A stretch of DNA of 64,000 nt from Mesodorylaimus sp. YZB2_4 (Eukaryota; Nematoda; Enoplea; Dorylaimida; Dorylaimidae). Where the stretch lies: assembly GCA_030248295.1 (NCBI GenBank), contig JASANH010000499.1, positions 186,001 through 250,000 of the forward strand, read 5' to 3'. Made by a program: the position numbers and the translations under genes. Under the pieces are notes generated by a model. The model had not been told where the DNA came from, ran no database searches, and saw only the letters and a list, made by a program, of their open reading frames with translations. Positions 1 through 11,252 of this stretch are shown here, piece by piece; positions within the stretch are counted from its first letter, which is position 1; each line of letters starts with the position of its first letter.

Positions 1-60
1 ATTTTCTTCAGCGGATCGGGACCTGAATCTAGATCCTGGATCCGATCGGGATATAGGCCT
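1..60. repeat. degenerate GGATC-word run
   Basis: The first 60 bases are packed with irregularly spaced GGATC, GATCC and GATCGGGA words. Similar GATC-rich text recurs at about 42430-42490, 42778-42835 and 61355-61400. It is not a clean tandem repeat because spacing and flanking bases vary. No coding potential is evident. The left side is cut by the window edge. Confidence 0.5.
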
Positions 61-1650
61 TCAGCTTAGAGGACCGATTGAAAAGTTTTTTCAAATATTT
101 TTTCATGGTTGTGGGGGGACCCATCGACTAAATTCACCCAATGTATCGTACTTCAAGGCTTCAGAGATGAATGCTGTTTTATGGACTCATACCAGCAGTG
201 AAAAATCAGTATAAATGGTTTTCTAGCGGTGCTAGTGATTTAAGAGTTCTGATCTGATTATCTTGGTGGGACAGTGGTGTGACTTAGGGAAAGTATATGA
301 AGGGCAATTTCAGCTGTTTGATAGAAAATTTTTAAAAAGGTTTGAGCGTAATAAAAATATTTTCCAGATCATATAGTTCCATCTACATCGGCTATACAAG
401 AAGCGAGCGATTTTTTCCATTGGCTCATATTTACAATGAAATTGCGCTCTAACTCAACTCCGACTGTATTCTGATCGAAGCGTTGAGTGCAGTTGGTCGT
501 CTGGTGTCTGATTGGCAGTAGCTACTACCATCTTTTTTGGGCGCTGATGGGCGAACGTACAATGCCCACGCAACTCGGCACCTTTCTCGGTTTGTGAGAT
601 TCATTGGACTGCTCCACAATTATTCAGCTTTCGCGTTTGAGGGGTTCAACTGTATGATTACACGAATGGTTACGAGCTCCCACGGCACGAGTATCAAGGC
701 GATTTGGAGAAGAAAAATTTATCGCTGATTGGGTGAGAAATATTGGAGATGGACCTGGTAAGAAGGGAAACCCCTCGATTTCTGCAAGGGCGTAATTTCT
801 TTGCTTTTTTTTATTTGATGCTTCTTTTATTGACCTTGTAAAAACTATCTGCAAGGAAAAAAATGGAATGGCTTTTGGAAAAGTTGGTGCAATCAAGCTA
901 CTTTAAAAGCCAATACCAGGAAATTTCTCAGCTGCAGAAAAGGCACAAATTTCTGCAATGTTCCTCGATGTCAATATATCTGAAGTTTCCTGCTGTTCCA
1001 AAATCGAAATTAGGTACACCTTGATCCGGCCTCAGTCGGATGAAATAACCTCGAAATGGTGCACGTCGTAGGCGAAGTTTATTGTTTATGGAAGTTTATG
1101 TTTATTTTATGATTTGAAAAATTTTATTGTTTGATTAGAATTTGGCCACGGGCCTTCTCGAATCGAATGGAGAGCAATCGTTACCAAACTTCGTGTTCTC
1201 TATAAAACTTTGAGGATATCTTCAAAGTTTGAAGCGGTGTTACTTTGAAGTCAAATAGTCAAGTAGGACAGACCTTGAAGTTTGTAATACTTTAAAGTCT
1301 TTCCTGGAGATTACCGAAGATAGGAAACCTAGCTAATCTTCCCCCCCCCCCCCATTCTATCGTGATATGACCCCTGCTCAGGCTGGTTGCATCGTTGCTT
1401 CAAGGATTGATGCTTTCTCGAGACAGGAAGTACTTAAAAGAGCTCAATACAATAATTTTGTCGGCTCTTTCCAGAACTAAAGAATGATTGGCTATCACCT
1501 GTAGTTGGAGCAGAGATGGCAAAAACACTTTCAATGCACTAGAGGCTGGAAAACGTCGCTTCAGAAAAAAGTACCTATTGTACAGTATCACCAGTGCATT
1601 ATTTCTGCACCTCGAACTTAACCGCTCGTCATAACTGTGCCATTTACATG
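61..1650. other. no gene recognised
   Basis: Only short, overlapping open frames without recognisable domains are present. A poly-C tract lies at about 1340-1353. I see no RNA gene or transposon protein here. Confidence 0.5.
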
Positions 1651-1723
1651 ATCCTTGTGGTCGAGTCGGAATGATTTTCGTTTGCGCGCTGAAAGTTCCG
1701 GGTTCGAATCCCGGTGGTCCCAT
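1651..1723 (+). ncRNA. tRNA-like sequence (pseudo-tRNA or SINE head)
   Basis: A polymerase III A box (TGGTCGAGTCG, 1658-1668) and a perfect B box (GGTTCGAATCC, 1701-1711) lie at tRNA spacing, and the T arm pairs as CCGGG with CCCGG. The 5' acceptor half (ATCCTTG) does not pair with the 3' half (TGGTCCC), and the anticodon stem is poor. It is therefore more likely a tRNA pseudogene or a tRNA-derived SINE head than a working tRNA. The antisense reading gives the familiar artefact peptide GPPGFEPGT. Confidence 0.45.
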
Positions 1724-1829
1724 TTCTTTATCAAGAAAAAGCACGCGAATAAACACTGAAACTGAAACATGGAGTTGGTTGGTTTGGACTATTCTAAATG
1801 CACGAGTCTCGGTAAGACGGGTTCCTGGG

Positions 1830-2600
1830 CAAGGTTTCACCAAGTTACAAGCAATACAAGTCACACGTTCACAACTTACAAGCTCACAAGTTACCAGTCC
1901 ACAAACGACTCGCGTTTCACAAAAGTGAATGATCCATTGACAGCTCCTAGAGTTACAAAACTTGTTACGGGAGCACTAACAGGACTATTAGCAGTTCGCT
2001 TTCATAAACTTACAAGCTATCAGAAAAGTGGGCGGAGACTCGTGACTTGCGAAGAATTTTCTACGAGTCAGAGCGAGACTCGTAGGACTTGTAGCCTTGC
2101 TGGTTTTCATCCATTTTACCTGTGTTTTTGCCGTGGATCCCTGTCCTTTCGTCTTTTGGCAGGTCAATGGTTATGGAAGGAAACCAGAATTTGCCCGCCC
2201 TGCGAGAGGGGCCTGACTTATCAAAGCCTTTTACCCCTCACCTTCTAAAAAATCAATGCGCTGCAGCCTTCTGAATTTGGGCTGATTTACAAGTTCTGCC
2301 TCGATCTTTCACAAGTCACTCTCTAGAAGGCCCTTTTTTACAAGGGGCGGAAAAGTCGTGGTGAAATGCTCGTTATTCAGGCTTGTGACTTTGTTACCCG
2401 TAGTTCTCTATACTTGCAACGTGTTTTTACTGGACGGCCCACAGGCTCCTTGTAACCAGGCATCTCTAACGCTTGCATTTCTAACTTTGTGAGTTTGTTT
2501 GTGGTGGAACGCGGATACTTGTAAAATGGACACTTGTGGCGCTTGTAACACTTGCAAGTGCCTCGGTGAAACTGGGCCCTGACGGCGCATCTGCGACGCT
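1830..2600. repeat. ACAAG / CTTGT word run, inverted halves
   Basis: From about 1850 to 2040 the plus strand repeats GTTACAAG, TCACAAG and similar words. From about 2388 to 2600 the complementary forms (CTTGTAAC, ACTTGTAA, CTTGCAAC) dominate. The two halves together resemble a very diverged inverted repeat made of one word. Open frames across it are compositional by-products. It is followed directly by a dispersed repeat at 2619. Confidence 0.55.
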
Positions 2601-2618
2601 CATACTTGCATTGACCTC

Positions 2619-2895
2619 TGTGTGGGATGGACTGCACCTACTATCTTCTCCTTAGTCGCATCCGCTCGATCCCTAGGCCAAAAGAGATCCCGAATCCTCC
2701 CCTAAGCGGAATCGACAATGAGGAAATTGCGCTCTTCGAATCCTGACATGCCCACTACCAGCGCGGCTGGCCGTTCAGAACCCACCAGCAACACTGGATA
2801 TGGCAGGGCCCGGGTAAGCTGAGAGGAAGACCGTATCGCTAAGCGTGAGGGCAGTCCAGCGGGTCCATGATCGAAGAGAGGAGTCCCCATTGTTT
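2619..2895 (+). repeat. dispersed repeat family R1, copy A
   Basis: Shares long near-identical blocks with 30385-30672: both begin with GTGYGGGATGGACTG and share blocks such as CTCTTCGAATCCTGACATG, CTGGATATGGCAGGGCC and GGGTAAGCTGAGAGGA. No transposase or RT is visible, so this is a non-autonomous repeat. In both copies the sequence immediately upstream is a degenerate word run. Confidence 0.75.
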
Positions 2896-4388
2896 TGTGC
2901 TGCATCTTTTTCATGGGTCAGGTTGTCAATTCCTGACAGTTGAACCCTAACTTTGCAAAGTTATAATTTTAAAAACGACTTCACCGACTTCCTCCAAACT
3001 ATGCGGGTACTGACGTGCTTCTGGCGAGCTTACGGATAAACTACGAGTATTCAAGTCAGAATTTAATGCAAATTAGTCGACTCATTAGGGATCGAGAAGG
3101 CGGTTTTTCAGGACACAATGCCAGCAGTTAAACTTTTATCGGCTCTTTAAATTTCTGCTGTCGGACATTGTCAATTAACTGTACTGTACAGCCTAGCAAA
3201 GGGCTAGAGTGCAATGGATATGCACTGATTTTGAGAACTCCAAGTCAGATTCGAATTCGCACCCATGGGCATGAAACTTTGGGGTACGAATGTACTCCAA
3301 AGACACTCAACTTACAATGACGCTTTTTTCATGAGTTAAAACATTTACTGGCAAGTTTTGAGAAAATTCGATTACCACGAATGATTTATGTGGAACTAAA
3401 AAGGGGGAAAACCTATTATTGTTGGATGTCAGCATCAAAAACCACAATACACAGCATGAAGATGCTGTGGGACTCTCATAGGGTGTTTTTTACTTTATCG
3501 GCCGGCCCAGCTAACGATGAGCAAAGTACTCGAGCCCCAACTCAATGTTGAATGCAGCACACACCAGCTTTAGTTACTGGCAAATCAGCTGTGATATCAG
3601 TATGAACAACACCTTGGCTAGTCCACTTTCGATCAACTCAGACAGGTGGCTCAGCTTGGCCTGTCAATATGAACCCGTAATTTCCAACATGTCAATATAA
3701 ACTATCTAAGCTGCACAAAAATCTTCCAAAAACTATTAGAAAATTAATGCTTGGGGCAGATGCAAGTGGTGCGAATACCCATGCATTCCGGAATCGCGCA
3801 GGATTTTCAAATTCATCTTTTAAAACTTCATATCTCGGCTCCTATGAGGTATAATGTAGATATAGATATTCATTTGCTAAAAAACCTATATGCACACGTT
3901 GTTGATATTCATATCTAAGAAGGTATGAATAATTCGACATACCTATTGTAGATATCTATATCAACCCTAGAGGAGTCACTACACAGAAGAGCTGCTGTTC
4001 AAAGTGTTTAAAAATGGCTGCAGCTGCACAAGTCAGCGTGCAAGAAGTGAGACGTGACGGTAATCAGGACCGCTCTCCAACAAATTTGATGGAAAGTGCT
4101 GAGGCTTCCGGCTCATTCTTCTGGTCATTTTGTAAGCCAAGATAATTTGCGACTCTGTTCCTCCTTTTCTTCCAAACATTACACAGACAGGTTGACACCT
4201 GCAAAAAAAGCGCTGCATGGGATCCAGTCAATGTGAACAGCACTACATGGTGTTTGTACCCATATCTTATCAGCTCATCTTCCAAGTCTGTTTTGACTGT
4301 TTGTCTTCGTCCGTATGCCAAAGCAGGCTCTTTTCCACTTCGCATTACCAACTGAAAGTGGTAAGAAGAGTCGCAGCCTTGAAGGGGA
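2896..4388. other. no gene recognised
   Basis: AT-rich, no domain-bearing open frame. Weak inverted similarity between about 3838-3870 (TCCTATGAGG, GTAGATATAGATAT) and 3950-3978 (GTAGATATCTATAT, CCTAGAGGAG) could be the ends of a small palindromic element, but I cannot define it. Confidence 0.4.
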
Positions 4389-5483
4389 ATGAAGTCTTTT
4401 TATAGTTTTGGAAACTGTTCTCGTTTTGGCTTAGGTTTCCGAATTCGTCTTCGACGAGAAGTGGATGGAGTGGTCGCCACGGCCGTCATTGGCTGGATTG
4501 CTACAATCCACGGAATTGTCTGGTTACTAGTGGCTAACAGAATCAAATGGTTCAGATGTCATCAATTTTTTCTTATCGTTAATCAGGCTGTGGTTGATTC
4601 TTCGACAAGTTTTTTTTGGGCGCTCAGTGCCACAAGAATGCTCATTATCACTCCATTGCCATGCAGTTCGCAACTTGAAGATGACAGGCAACTGGAAGTT
4701 TTGACATGCTCACTGATTCATCTTCCGGCAAATATTATGCTGACTTGCAGCCAAAAATGCGCCATGTTTGTCGCATTCGATCGACTTTTTTCGCTCCTAT
4801 TTCCTATTCGGTGGATAAAAACACAGGCATTGTACAGATATATCATGATTGCCAGTGTTTGGATTTGGGCCATATTTCAAGAAAGCAGTTGGTTTCTCGC
4901 TGCAACTGCGAAGTTAACGATAGGCGATTGTTCACAACGTACCTATGGCACACTTGATCCTGCTGAATTTTGTTCGTACGTGTGGAGTGGCGTGTGGGGA
5001 TTTGATGACGCGTGCTGTTTCGCCACCGAGTTGCAATGTTTCCGTCACACATCGACCATCCCCCAGAGCCTATTTAATTGGCTTTATGGTGTGAAAACGT
5101 TTTTTGACGCTTTGACTTTTTTTCTGACCGTTTTGTTCTACATAGTCATCCCTTTCATGGCCTATGGGTTCTGTAAAAGGGTCGCAGAGGGGTCGCCTCA
5201 CGTGACAGTGTTCTGGAATGGTATGCAGGAACAACAAAGATTGATCCTGAATCGAGTCAGTGTGGTGTCATTCGTGACATTACTCAGTTACATTTTGACT
5301 TCTGGCGGTGCTTCTGTGGCGACCATGTTCACCAATCATGAATTTGGCGTTAACCTTGAGCTGAGCATCGCCATCGCTGTGTCGCTAGTCAATGGAATAT
5401 TGTCACTCTATTTATTCGCCTGGAAAGATGTAACATTTCGAATGGCACTTATTTCGTTGCTTCGGACGATCGTACCCTGCTGA
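4389..5483 (+). CDS. seven-transmembrane receptor (orphan GPCR)
   Basis: Single open frame of 364 residues with seven hydrophobic stretches, the first about residues 27-50 (AVIGWIATIHGIVWLLVA) and the last about 328-348 (IAIAVSLVNGILSLYLFAW). A Cys lies in the first extracellular loop region (LTCSLIHLPANIMLTC) and the third segment ends in AFDRLFSLLFP, matching the DR position of rhodopsin-like receptors; family membership is inferred from this and from topology. It is the most divergent of the five receptors here and lacks the CYxCxWF motif. The second extracellular loop is long and Cys-rich (residues about 180-225). The ligand is unknown; a chemosensory role is a guess based on clustering. 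Start codon is the first in-frame Met; the leader before helix 1 is basic, so the start could be slightly further in. Confidence 0.75.
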   Translation: MKSFYSFGNCSRFGLGFRIRLRREVDGVVATAVIGWIATIHGIVWLLVANRIKWFRCHQFFLIVNQAVVDSSTSFFWALSATRMLIITPLPCSSQLEDDRQLEVLTCSLIHLPANIMLTCSQKCAMFVAFDRLFSLLFPIRWIKTQALYRYIMIASVWIWAIFQESSWFLAATAKLTIGDCSQRTYGTLDPAEFCSYVWSGVWGFDDACCFATELQCFRHTSTIPQSLFNWLYGVKTFFDALTFFLTVLFYIVIPFMAYGFCKRVAEGSPHVTVFWNGMQEQQRLILNRVSVVSFVTLLSYILTSGGASVATMFTNHEFGVNLELSIAIAVSLVNGILSLYLFAWKDVTFRMALISLLRTIVPC

Positions 5484-6959
5484 TGGAAAGTGACAGTGGA
5501 GATAAATGAGATCGAGATGCAACAAAGTCGTTAAAATAATTAAGCCTTGTGCATACTGAAAAAAACAATTCGAAGAGAGGACCAACGGGCTCCTGGCCCC
5601 AACGTCCGCTCACAATGAGTCCAAACTAGCGCACAGTACACACGACCTATGTATTATGCCAGTCGCGCTGGGATTGCTGTATGGTTCGACTGCATACGCG
5701 GTGCATGGCACAGAAATTCCACCTCATTAAACTGCCTAGTAACATTCATTCGCACATCTTCTTGTGTTCTCCCACCGTCTAGAAATTGTCAGTAAATTTT
5801 TAAATTTTGGGGCTGTTGTACGCATGTTCAGGGTGCATTTTGTAGTCTTACCATACAGTGTGACTAGTACATATTAAAATTTAAAAATTTCAAGTCAGCT
5901 ACATTACCATCATCATCTGTTTTTCAGGGCTGTGCATTGGCACGAGATGAAAACTTGCACTTGGCAAATCAGCAAATTGGCTGATTTCCATCTCAAACAA
6001 ACGTTCACCCTCCTTGTAGTCTTTGTCATTTTCTTAACATTCTCCAAATATTTGAAATCAGTTTTTCTCTTCATCTGCATTTTTGTAGATTTTTCTTGTT
6101 TTCTTGGAATCTTTCCAATTTTCCTTCAATCCTGCATCTTCATATGCTGACGTTTCCAGTATAATAATTGCCAGCAATAAAATCAAAAACAATGGGATAA
6201 ACTTTTTTAGTGCCTTCCTAATACAAAACAAAGAATCGTTCGTCATTTCGACTCTCCATTTTCGATGCAGGAATATATTTTTATCGTTTCGTTATTTGCC
6301 CTAAAGACCTTGGAGCAGTACTGTAAAAGCATCATTTTTTTCATCATGCGAATTTAAAGTCCCAAGAATGTACGAAGGGTGACATTTGGTACTTCCATGT
6401 TTTCCCGCGACTAAAGGTGAGCACTGTATGCATAGTGCGTATATGCGCTTTGTGACAATTACGAAAATAAATGTTCCCATGCGAGTACTGTATGTTTCGA
6501 AAAATTCTTTCTGCAGTGCGACAATCGAGAAACTAGCTGTATTCATTATTTTTATTCTAAGGGAGTTGGCACCAGCGAGACGCAATGCTAGAGCATTACT
6601 AGCTCCTACAGTGCATTCCTTTCGCCAACTTTAACAGCATGCCAACTTTAACTTTGATTGCATGCTGTTTGACTCGTGTCTACTATACTTTCTTTTGTGC
6701 GTAACAGTTGGCCATGTGGTCTGCAGTGAGCGTCCTAACAAATCTCATTGAAACAGATTTATTCTTTGTCACGCGTGTGTCCATTTCCTGTACCTTACGG
6801 GATCCTGCTTCGTCTTCTCATGTTGCACTGAAACTAGGCACATATTATAAAGCAGAACGCATGATACAGGTACATTTGTCTTTTTTCGTCATTGCGAACG
6901 TAGCGTGTCCACTTTCGAACTCAGCATCGACAGTTCAAGCCACAAAAATTTTGTCTACT
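5484..6959. other. no gene recognised
   Basis: AT-rich intergenic DNA with several short open frames of low-complexity hydrophobic composition (about 5930-6150) and no conserved motif. Upstream remains of the receptor pseudogene that follows may extend into 6700-6960 but cannot be aligned with confidence. Confidence 0.4.
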
Positions 6960-7924
6960 ATTGAAACCTATCCCATGAAACCGATATGCGTGTGTGTAGA
7001 ATTTGTTGTCACATCCTCTGTTTCTTGGCGTTTTACAAACAAGCGGAGCGTCAATATATACGCTTTCCAATTTTTTGTCGCCATCGCTGAGGCAATCGAC
7101 ACAGTGGCGGGTGGTTGGAAAAAACACAGTTCAGTTGGCTCGGCGGTCAGTGCAACATTGGCTTGGCATGGCTCCAGAAATCGTACTGGCTGATGTGGTG
7201 TTCAGCTCAGGTGGTCATACCATTGTCGGACACAACCACAACTGTGGCTTTGTTTCTATCTAAAGCCGTGTCATTGGATCGCGTACACAGTATTCGGCGA
7301 TTTGTCAAGCACAAGATGCTGAACAGGAAAAGAATAGAGTTCGCGGCAGTTGGTTTTTCAGTTTTTTGAAGCCTTTCTTGCTCCTTTTTTGTTTGTTTTC
7401 TTTTAACTCTTTTAAAAGATGAAACTTTAGGCACCTTCAAGGTGCTACCCGACCTAAATTTTTCTGCCAGCACTCTCGCTCTAGTATTAAGTCACGTTCT
7501 TGATGCAGTCTGGACTAGCGGGGTGATTGCCCTGGGTGTCAGCGGGTCTTGGATGGTATATTTGTTTCGATCTAGGATGAAAACGGTTTTCAGCATGACA
7601 GGCACTGGTATGGGAGAAAAGAAAGAAAGAGATCGATTCTCAGCCGAAAAAACGCTTTTTATTTTTACTGTTCTTGAGACAGGGCAAGCTAATAACCAGA
7701 TAACTATAATGATTGTTCATACCATGCTCACTACGAAACCAGGATTTGTCACTTGCTTCTTCTTTATGGCCTTCAGAAACATGGAGACGGTAATAATGAA
7801 TGCAGCTGATTTTTATCTTATGACGCTAATTTATGGCCAGTTTCGGAAAAATATAAAAGAAGGGTTGCCGTGTAAAATATTTGATAGTCGAGTCGGTGAA
7901 TCTAGTCCGTCACATATTCGGTAA
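6960..7924 (+). pseudogene. decayed 7TM receptor, paralogue of 18739-19737
   Basis: Pieces in different frames align in order with the receptor at 18739. IYAFQFFVAIAEAIDTV (about 7055-7105) corresponds to IYAFQFYESIGKAADTV of the intact copy. WLMWCS and IPLSDTTTTVALFLS (about 7185-7262) correspond to its third helix. KHKMLNRKRIEFAAVGF (about 7310-7360) is followed by a stop. An open frame from 7442 to 7924 covers the last three helices and ends with NMETVIMNAADFYLMTLI and a basic tail. At least two frame changes and one stop interrupt it, and the N terminus is not recognisable. It is a recent but clearly broken copy. The last part could still be transcribed. Confidence 0.75.
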
Positions 7925-8637
7925 AGTGCACCAATCAGCACCACCCGACATCAGTTGTGCTTCTGGCACTTCTCTCAAGGAGTATATGTGTGTCTATTTG
8001 AAATAAGGAAGCCTTCATGGAGTTTTTTCATGCGTAGTTGAAAAATATTTATTCCTGCCTGTTAATGTCACATGAATTTTGTGATAATTGTTCGGGTCTT
8101 TTCGTTTGCCCTTTAATTTATTCTATCTTTCAAACAGAGCAGGTGAAACGATTGTACACTGACGCACGAAAGAAAAGAAAGTATGCTTGTGCGGCCTACG
8201 CGTTTCCCTGGAGGGGCTCTGTCGCATAGGATCATTCAAATTTGTACATACACTAAAAGACTCGTAATAAAGAATACGCAAATATGCTACTCATGCTGGG
8301 GATAATGTGGCCCTCGAGTTCGCATGTCGAATCACCAGTAAAATTATATACTTTCCACGTGCTACTCGTGTGACAGTTCCATAAATACTAATCTTTTCTG
8401 AGCTGACGATCTCTTGTAATCTCGTTGTCTGACGATGAGATACTGTAGTTATTACAGAAAAAAGCGTTACACTTTCCATTTAAGGACTTATCATTAACAG
8501 GAAAAGATAAGGTTCACGCAAAGGGTCACAAAAAAAAGATAACACAAATGCAGCATAGATTTTTATGTGTACACAGACAAAGATTTATATACGTAAACGC
8601 AGACCTCTGCACAGGTTAGACAAAAACGGCGCGCCTA
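7925..8637. other. no gene recognised
   Basis: Intergenic spacer between a receptor pseudogene and the minus-strand receptor gene; it contains the presumed 3' untranslated region of the latter. No conserved element seen. Confidence 0.4.
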
Positions 8638-9660
8638 TCACGCTGGAATAGGTGCCACTGCAACTACATTCACACTATTCCCAAACGCGAAAACTCCGCG
8701 CAGCATGCTCCTAAATTTGCTACTAATGATCACAGCTGTGTAAAAGTCTGCTGCATCAATTAACATGACAATACCATCCACGCCTGGAATGAAAATCTGA
8801 CGAATGCAGAAATAAAGATTAGGAGAAGAATAAATCAAAAAAGCTGAAGCTGTCAAGACGGTTTTTTCAATCAGCATAAAAGTACATTCGAGTAAAGTTA
8901 AAGTGACTAAGGTTTTTTGGCTTTGGTTTCTTTTCTCTTGCTCACTAGATCCACTGGCGGCGATTGTTTTAATATAGCGTAGACGATAAAAATATAAAAG
9001 CGCTGCGCTGATGACTAGCAAAGCTATCGTTAAGATAACTTGCACTGTGGCCCGGCAAATACCCATTATATAAATGGCATTGCTACGTGAGTAAAATGAA
9101 CTGAATCCGTAGCTGTAATAACCTGCCCGGGACTCACTGACATCAAATCGAAATATATCCACAACAGCCAGCGCAAAGCTCAGAAATACACTAGCTCCCA
9201 CAGCTAACCAGTTATGAGCCCTTTTGTTTATTTGTTGGTGCGCCACAACATCGACCAGACAGAACAGTCGATCGGCCGCCATGCACACAGCTAAGAACAA
9301 GACTAGCAATCCTAAAGAGTTCATGAAAAAAGTCAAAAGGTGTGCCAGAAACCAAATGCAAGCGTAGCATCGTGCTAGGGTGGGTGGGATATAGAACACA
9401 TCAGCCATCCATATGTAATCGTGGGTGCACAACAACGTGCGAATGACTACCTCGATCACATCGACGCCAGCACGCACCACTTGGTAGAAATAGGCCTTCT
9501 CCTTCTTAGACTCTTTATAGAAAGCAAACAAGAAAAGCAGACGGCCAAGAAGCGCAAATATCAAGTAAAGTGGTGTGATGGCCTTGTAGACTATGGTCTG
9601 CTCGATAGCTTTGCCCAAAGCTTCCGCTTCAGAAATATTCCGGCATGTCGAATTGCTCAT
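8638..9660 (-). CDS. seven-transmembrane receptor, CYxCxWF type
   Basis: Open frame of 340 residues from the Met at 9660. An in-frame Met 25 codons upstream (9735) also exists, but the inner start gives MSNSTC, identical to the first six residues of the paralogue at 18739. N-glycosylation sites NST and NIS lie in the short extracellular N terminus. Seven hydrophobic segments follow: helix 1 about 28-48, helix 2 about 57-78, helix 3 about 100-128 preceded by CYACIWF (98-104) and ending in the DR pair at 130-131. Near the C terminus is DAADFYTAVIISSKFRSML, matching the DFY...FR signature of the local family. Membrane receptor presumed to couple to G proteins; ligand unknown. A truncated relative is at 23185. 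Divergent from known families I can name. Confidence 0.82.
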   Translation of the reverse strand: MSNSTCRNISEAEALGKAIEQTIVYKAITPLYLIFALLGRLLFLFAFYKESKKEKAYFYQVVRAGVDVIEVVIRTLLCTHDYIWMADVFYIPPTLARCYACIWFLAHLLTFFMNSLGLLVLFLAVCMAADRLFCLVDVVAHQQINKRAHNWLAVGASVFLSFALAVVDIFRFDVSESRAGYYSYGFSSFYSRSNAIYIMGICRATVQVILTIALLVISAALLYFYRLRYIKTIAASGSSEQEKRNQSQKTLVTLTLLECTFMLIEKTVLTASAFLIYSSPNLYFCIRQIFIPGVDGIVMLIDAADFYTAVIISSKFRSMLRGVFAFGNSVNVVAVAPIPA

Positions 9661-10079
9661 GGCTGATGTGCCAGACAAAGCATTGCGTTTTTTATCGGCT
9701 ACTGACCTCACATCAGCTCGATCAGTTTCTGTCACATAGGAAAACGAAGTAACGTCTTCTTGGTATTTTTACAGACATCTCTAGGAAGGGTCGACTTGGC
9801 AAATGAGTTCAGATTAAAACGAATCTTCTCGTCGCACATCGTCAGCCTGAATATTTTTCATACGAAAACGGTTTTACACCTGCAGGTGAAAATTCACCTG
9901 AATAATTTTTCAAGCTAGGTAATTATTAAATAAATTGATTCCTTGGAAAAATTTTTCATGCGCACAAATGAATAAAACCTGTAAAATCTTAAGGAACCCT
10001 TTCTTATTTTGACTCTTGTTTATCTCGTAGTGTACAAGTTACTAAGTGTTCGTTTAACTTTTTCCAGCCTGTAATACTG
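9661..10079. other. upstream region of the minus-strand receptor, no gene seen
   Basis: Probable promoter side of the 8638-9660 receptor. It contains TTCACCTGCAGGTGAAAATTCACCTG around 9880-9900, a short palindrome (TTTTCACCTGCAGGTGAAAA-like). Nothing else recognised. Confidence 0.35.
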
Positions 10080-10084
10080 TAATA

Positions 10085-10290
10085 CGACTGGGTCCGTATT
10101 ACTGGAGGGAGTGACCGGTGGAGCTTTTGCACCACGCCAAAAACCCAGGGCAGCCTACTAAGTCCTCCGACCTAGTACATGGCTGAAACGTCACCCTTAC
10201 GGGTGACGCTTCCAGCTGCCGGCTCCGTGCAGAGTATCGATTGCCAGTCGAGCCTCTACAATACCGAAGTCACCAACATATCGACTATTC
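10085..10290 (+). repeat. dispersed repeat family R2, copy A
   Basis: Matches 46377-46540 on the same strand: TATTACTGG...GGGAGT, ATGGCTGAAAYGTCACCCT, and GAATCGATTGCCAGTCGAGCCTCTA-type text (TATCGATTGCCAGTCGAG in this copy). An inner block CACCCTTACGGGTG is palindromic. No coding capacity; nature unknown. Confidence 0.65.
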
Positions 10291-10446
10291 TTATTCCCTA
10301 CATAGCCCAGGCTGCTGACACCTAGGCTGCCATCCAAGATTATCATTCACAGCACCCCGGCCGGACGGATTTTAAATAAAAATTGGCACGGTTGTAGATT
10401 CGGCTGATTCTGCTATTGGTGCAAAAAAAAAAAATTTTGTCGAACC

Positions 10447-10545
10447 GTTCTCGAGTTATTAGCCGACGAAAATCGTCCATTAGTATTAGGCGTCTGGTTG
10501 GCTGGTCTAGGCAGGCACTACCGTGCCTGCTGATATGACATCATG
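10447..10545 (+). repeat. dispersed repeat family R3 with terminal hairpin, copy A
   Basis: About 90 bases match, in inverted orientation, 37250-37340. The block ends with the perfect hairpin GCAGGCAC-TACC-GTGCCTGC followed by TGAT. Both copies lose similarity right after that. A conserved 3' hairpin followed by CTGAT resembles a Helitron 3' end (CTRRT), which is an inference only. Confidence 0.55.
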
Positions 10546-11089
10546 GATCATGGACGGAGAAATCGTGATATGCATAATTTCCAATGCCTCAATGTCGGGA
10601 CCTATTCCAAGTCGCCATCCTCTAAAAATTTTATTCACAATTAGTGAAGTCAATCAACTATCAAATCCCACAAAACAGTAACTGGCAGCATGGCACTAAA
10701 CAGAGATAATGATCGCACCTGCTGTACACCTCCTTGAACGCGTGGTTATGCTCATGCATAGCTACCTGGCAAAAATATTTAGCAGTATCTATGATTCAGA
10801 ACACCCTACTTGGCATAACCGAAAAAACCATGCGCACAAGATCTTATTTGGCCAATTAAAGTTTCAGTGTTTCAAAAAATACAGTTTACTTCAGCGCGAC
10901 AGCCCAATGTTAGTCCGAAAGGAAGACTGAGCAAGATTGGGAAGTCGTCCTGCATACCCAGACAGGCTCGGCCCTAGCCAGCATCTGCCCCAGACTTGGG
11001 CGATGGCTGTCGAAAGGAGGGGCGGCATGCGTGCTCAAGCTACGTGGTGGGACAAGGGGCGTGTCCACAGAGGTTTATTGAAATTTTCG

Positions 11090-11215
11090 CGAAAGGTCAA
11101 TTTTGAGTCAATCAATGTCAAAATTAAGAATTTTTGCCCCGTAAAAGTTAATGTCAAAGTTAAAAACTTCTCGAGACCCCTGTCAAAGTCAAGGTCAAAG
11201 TCAAATTGAAAAACC
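11090..11215 (+). repeat. degenerate GTCAAA(G) word run
   Basis: GTCAAA, GTCAAAGT, GTTAATGTCAAAG and related words recur irregularly, ending in CAAAGTCAAGGTCAAAGTC. The translated frame is lysine/valine-rich purely by composition. A run using similar words is at 58600-58705. Confidence 0.6.
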
Positions 11216-11252
11216 GACGTCCTTTGCAATACTAATTAGCAGTGACTGAGAG

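Noticed and set aside
1400-1864. 154-codon minus-strand frame
   Set aside because: It runs antisense through the tRNA-like sequence at 1651-1723 and gives the well-known artefact peptide GPPGFEPGT; no domain.
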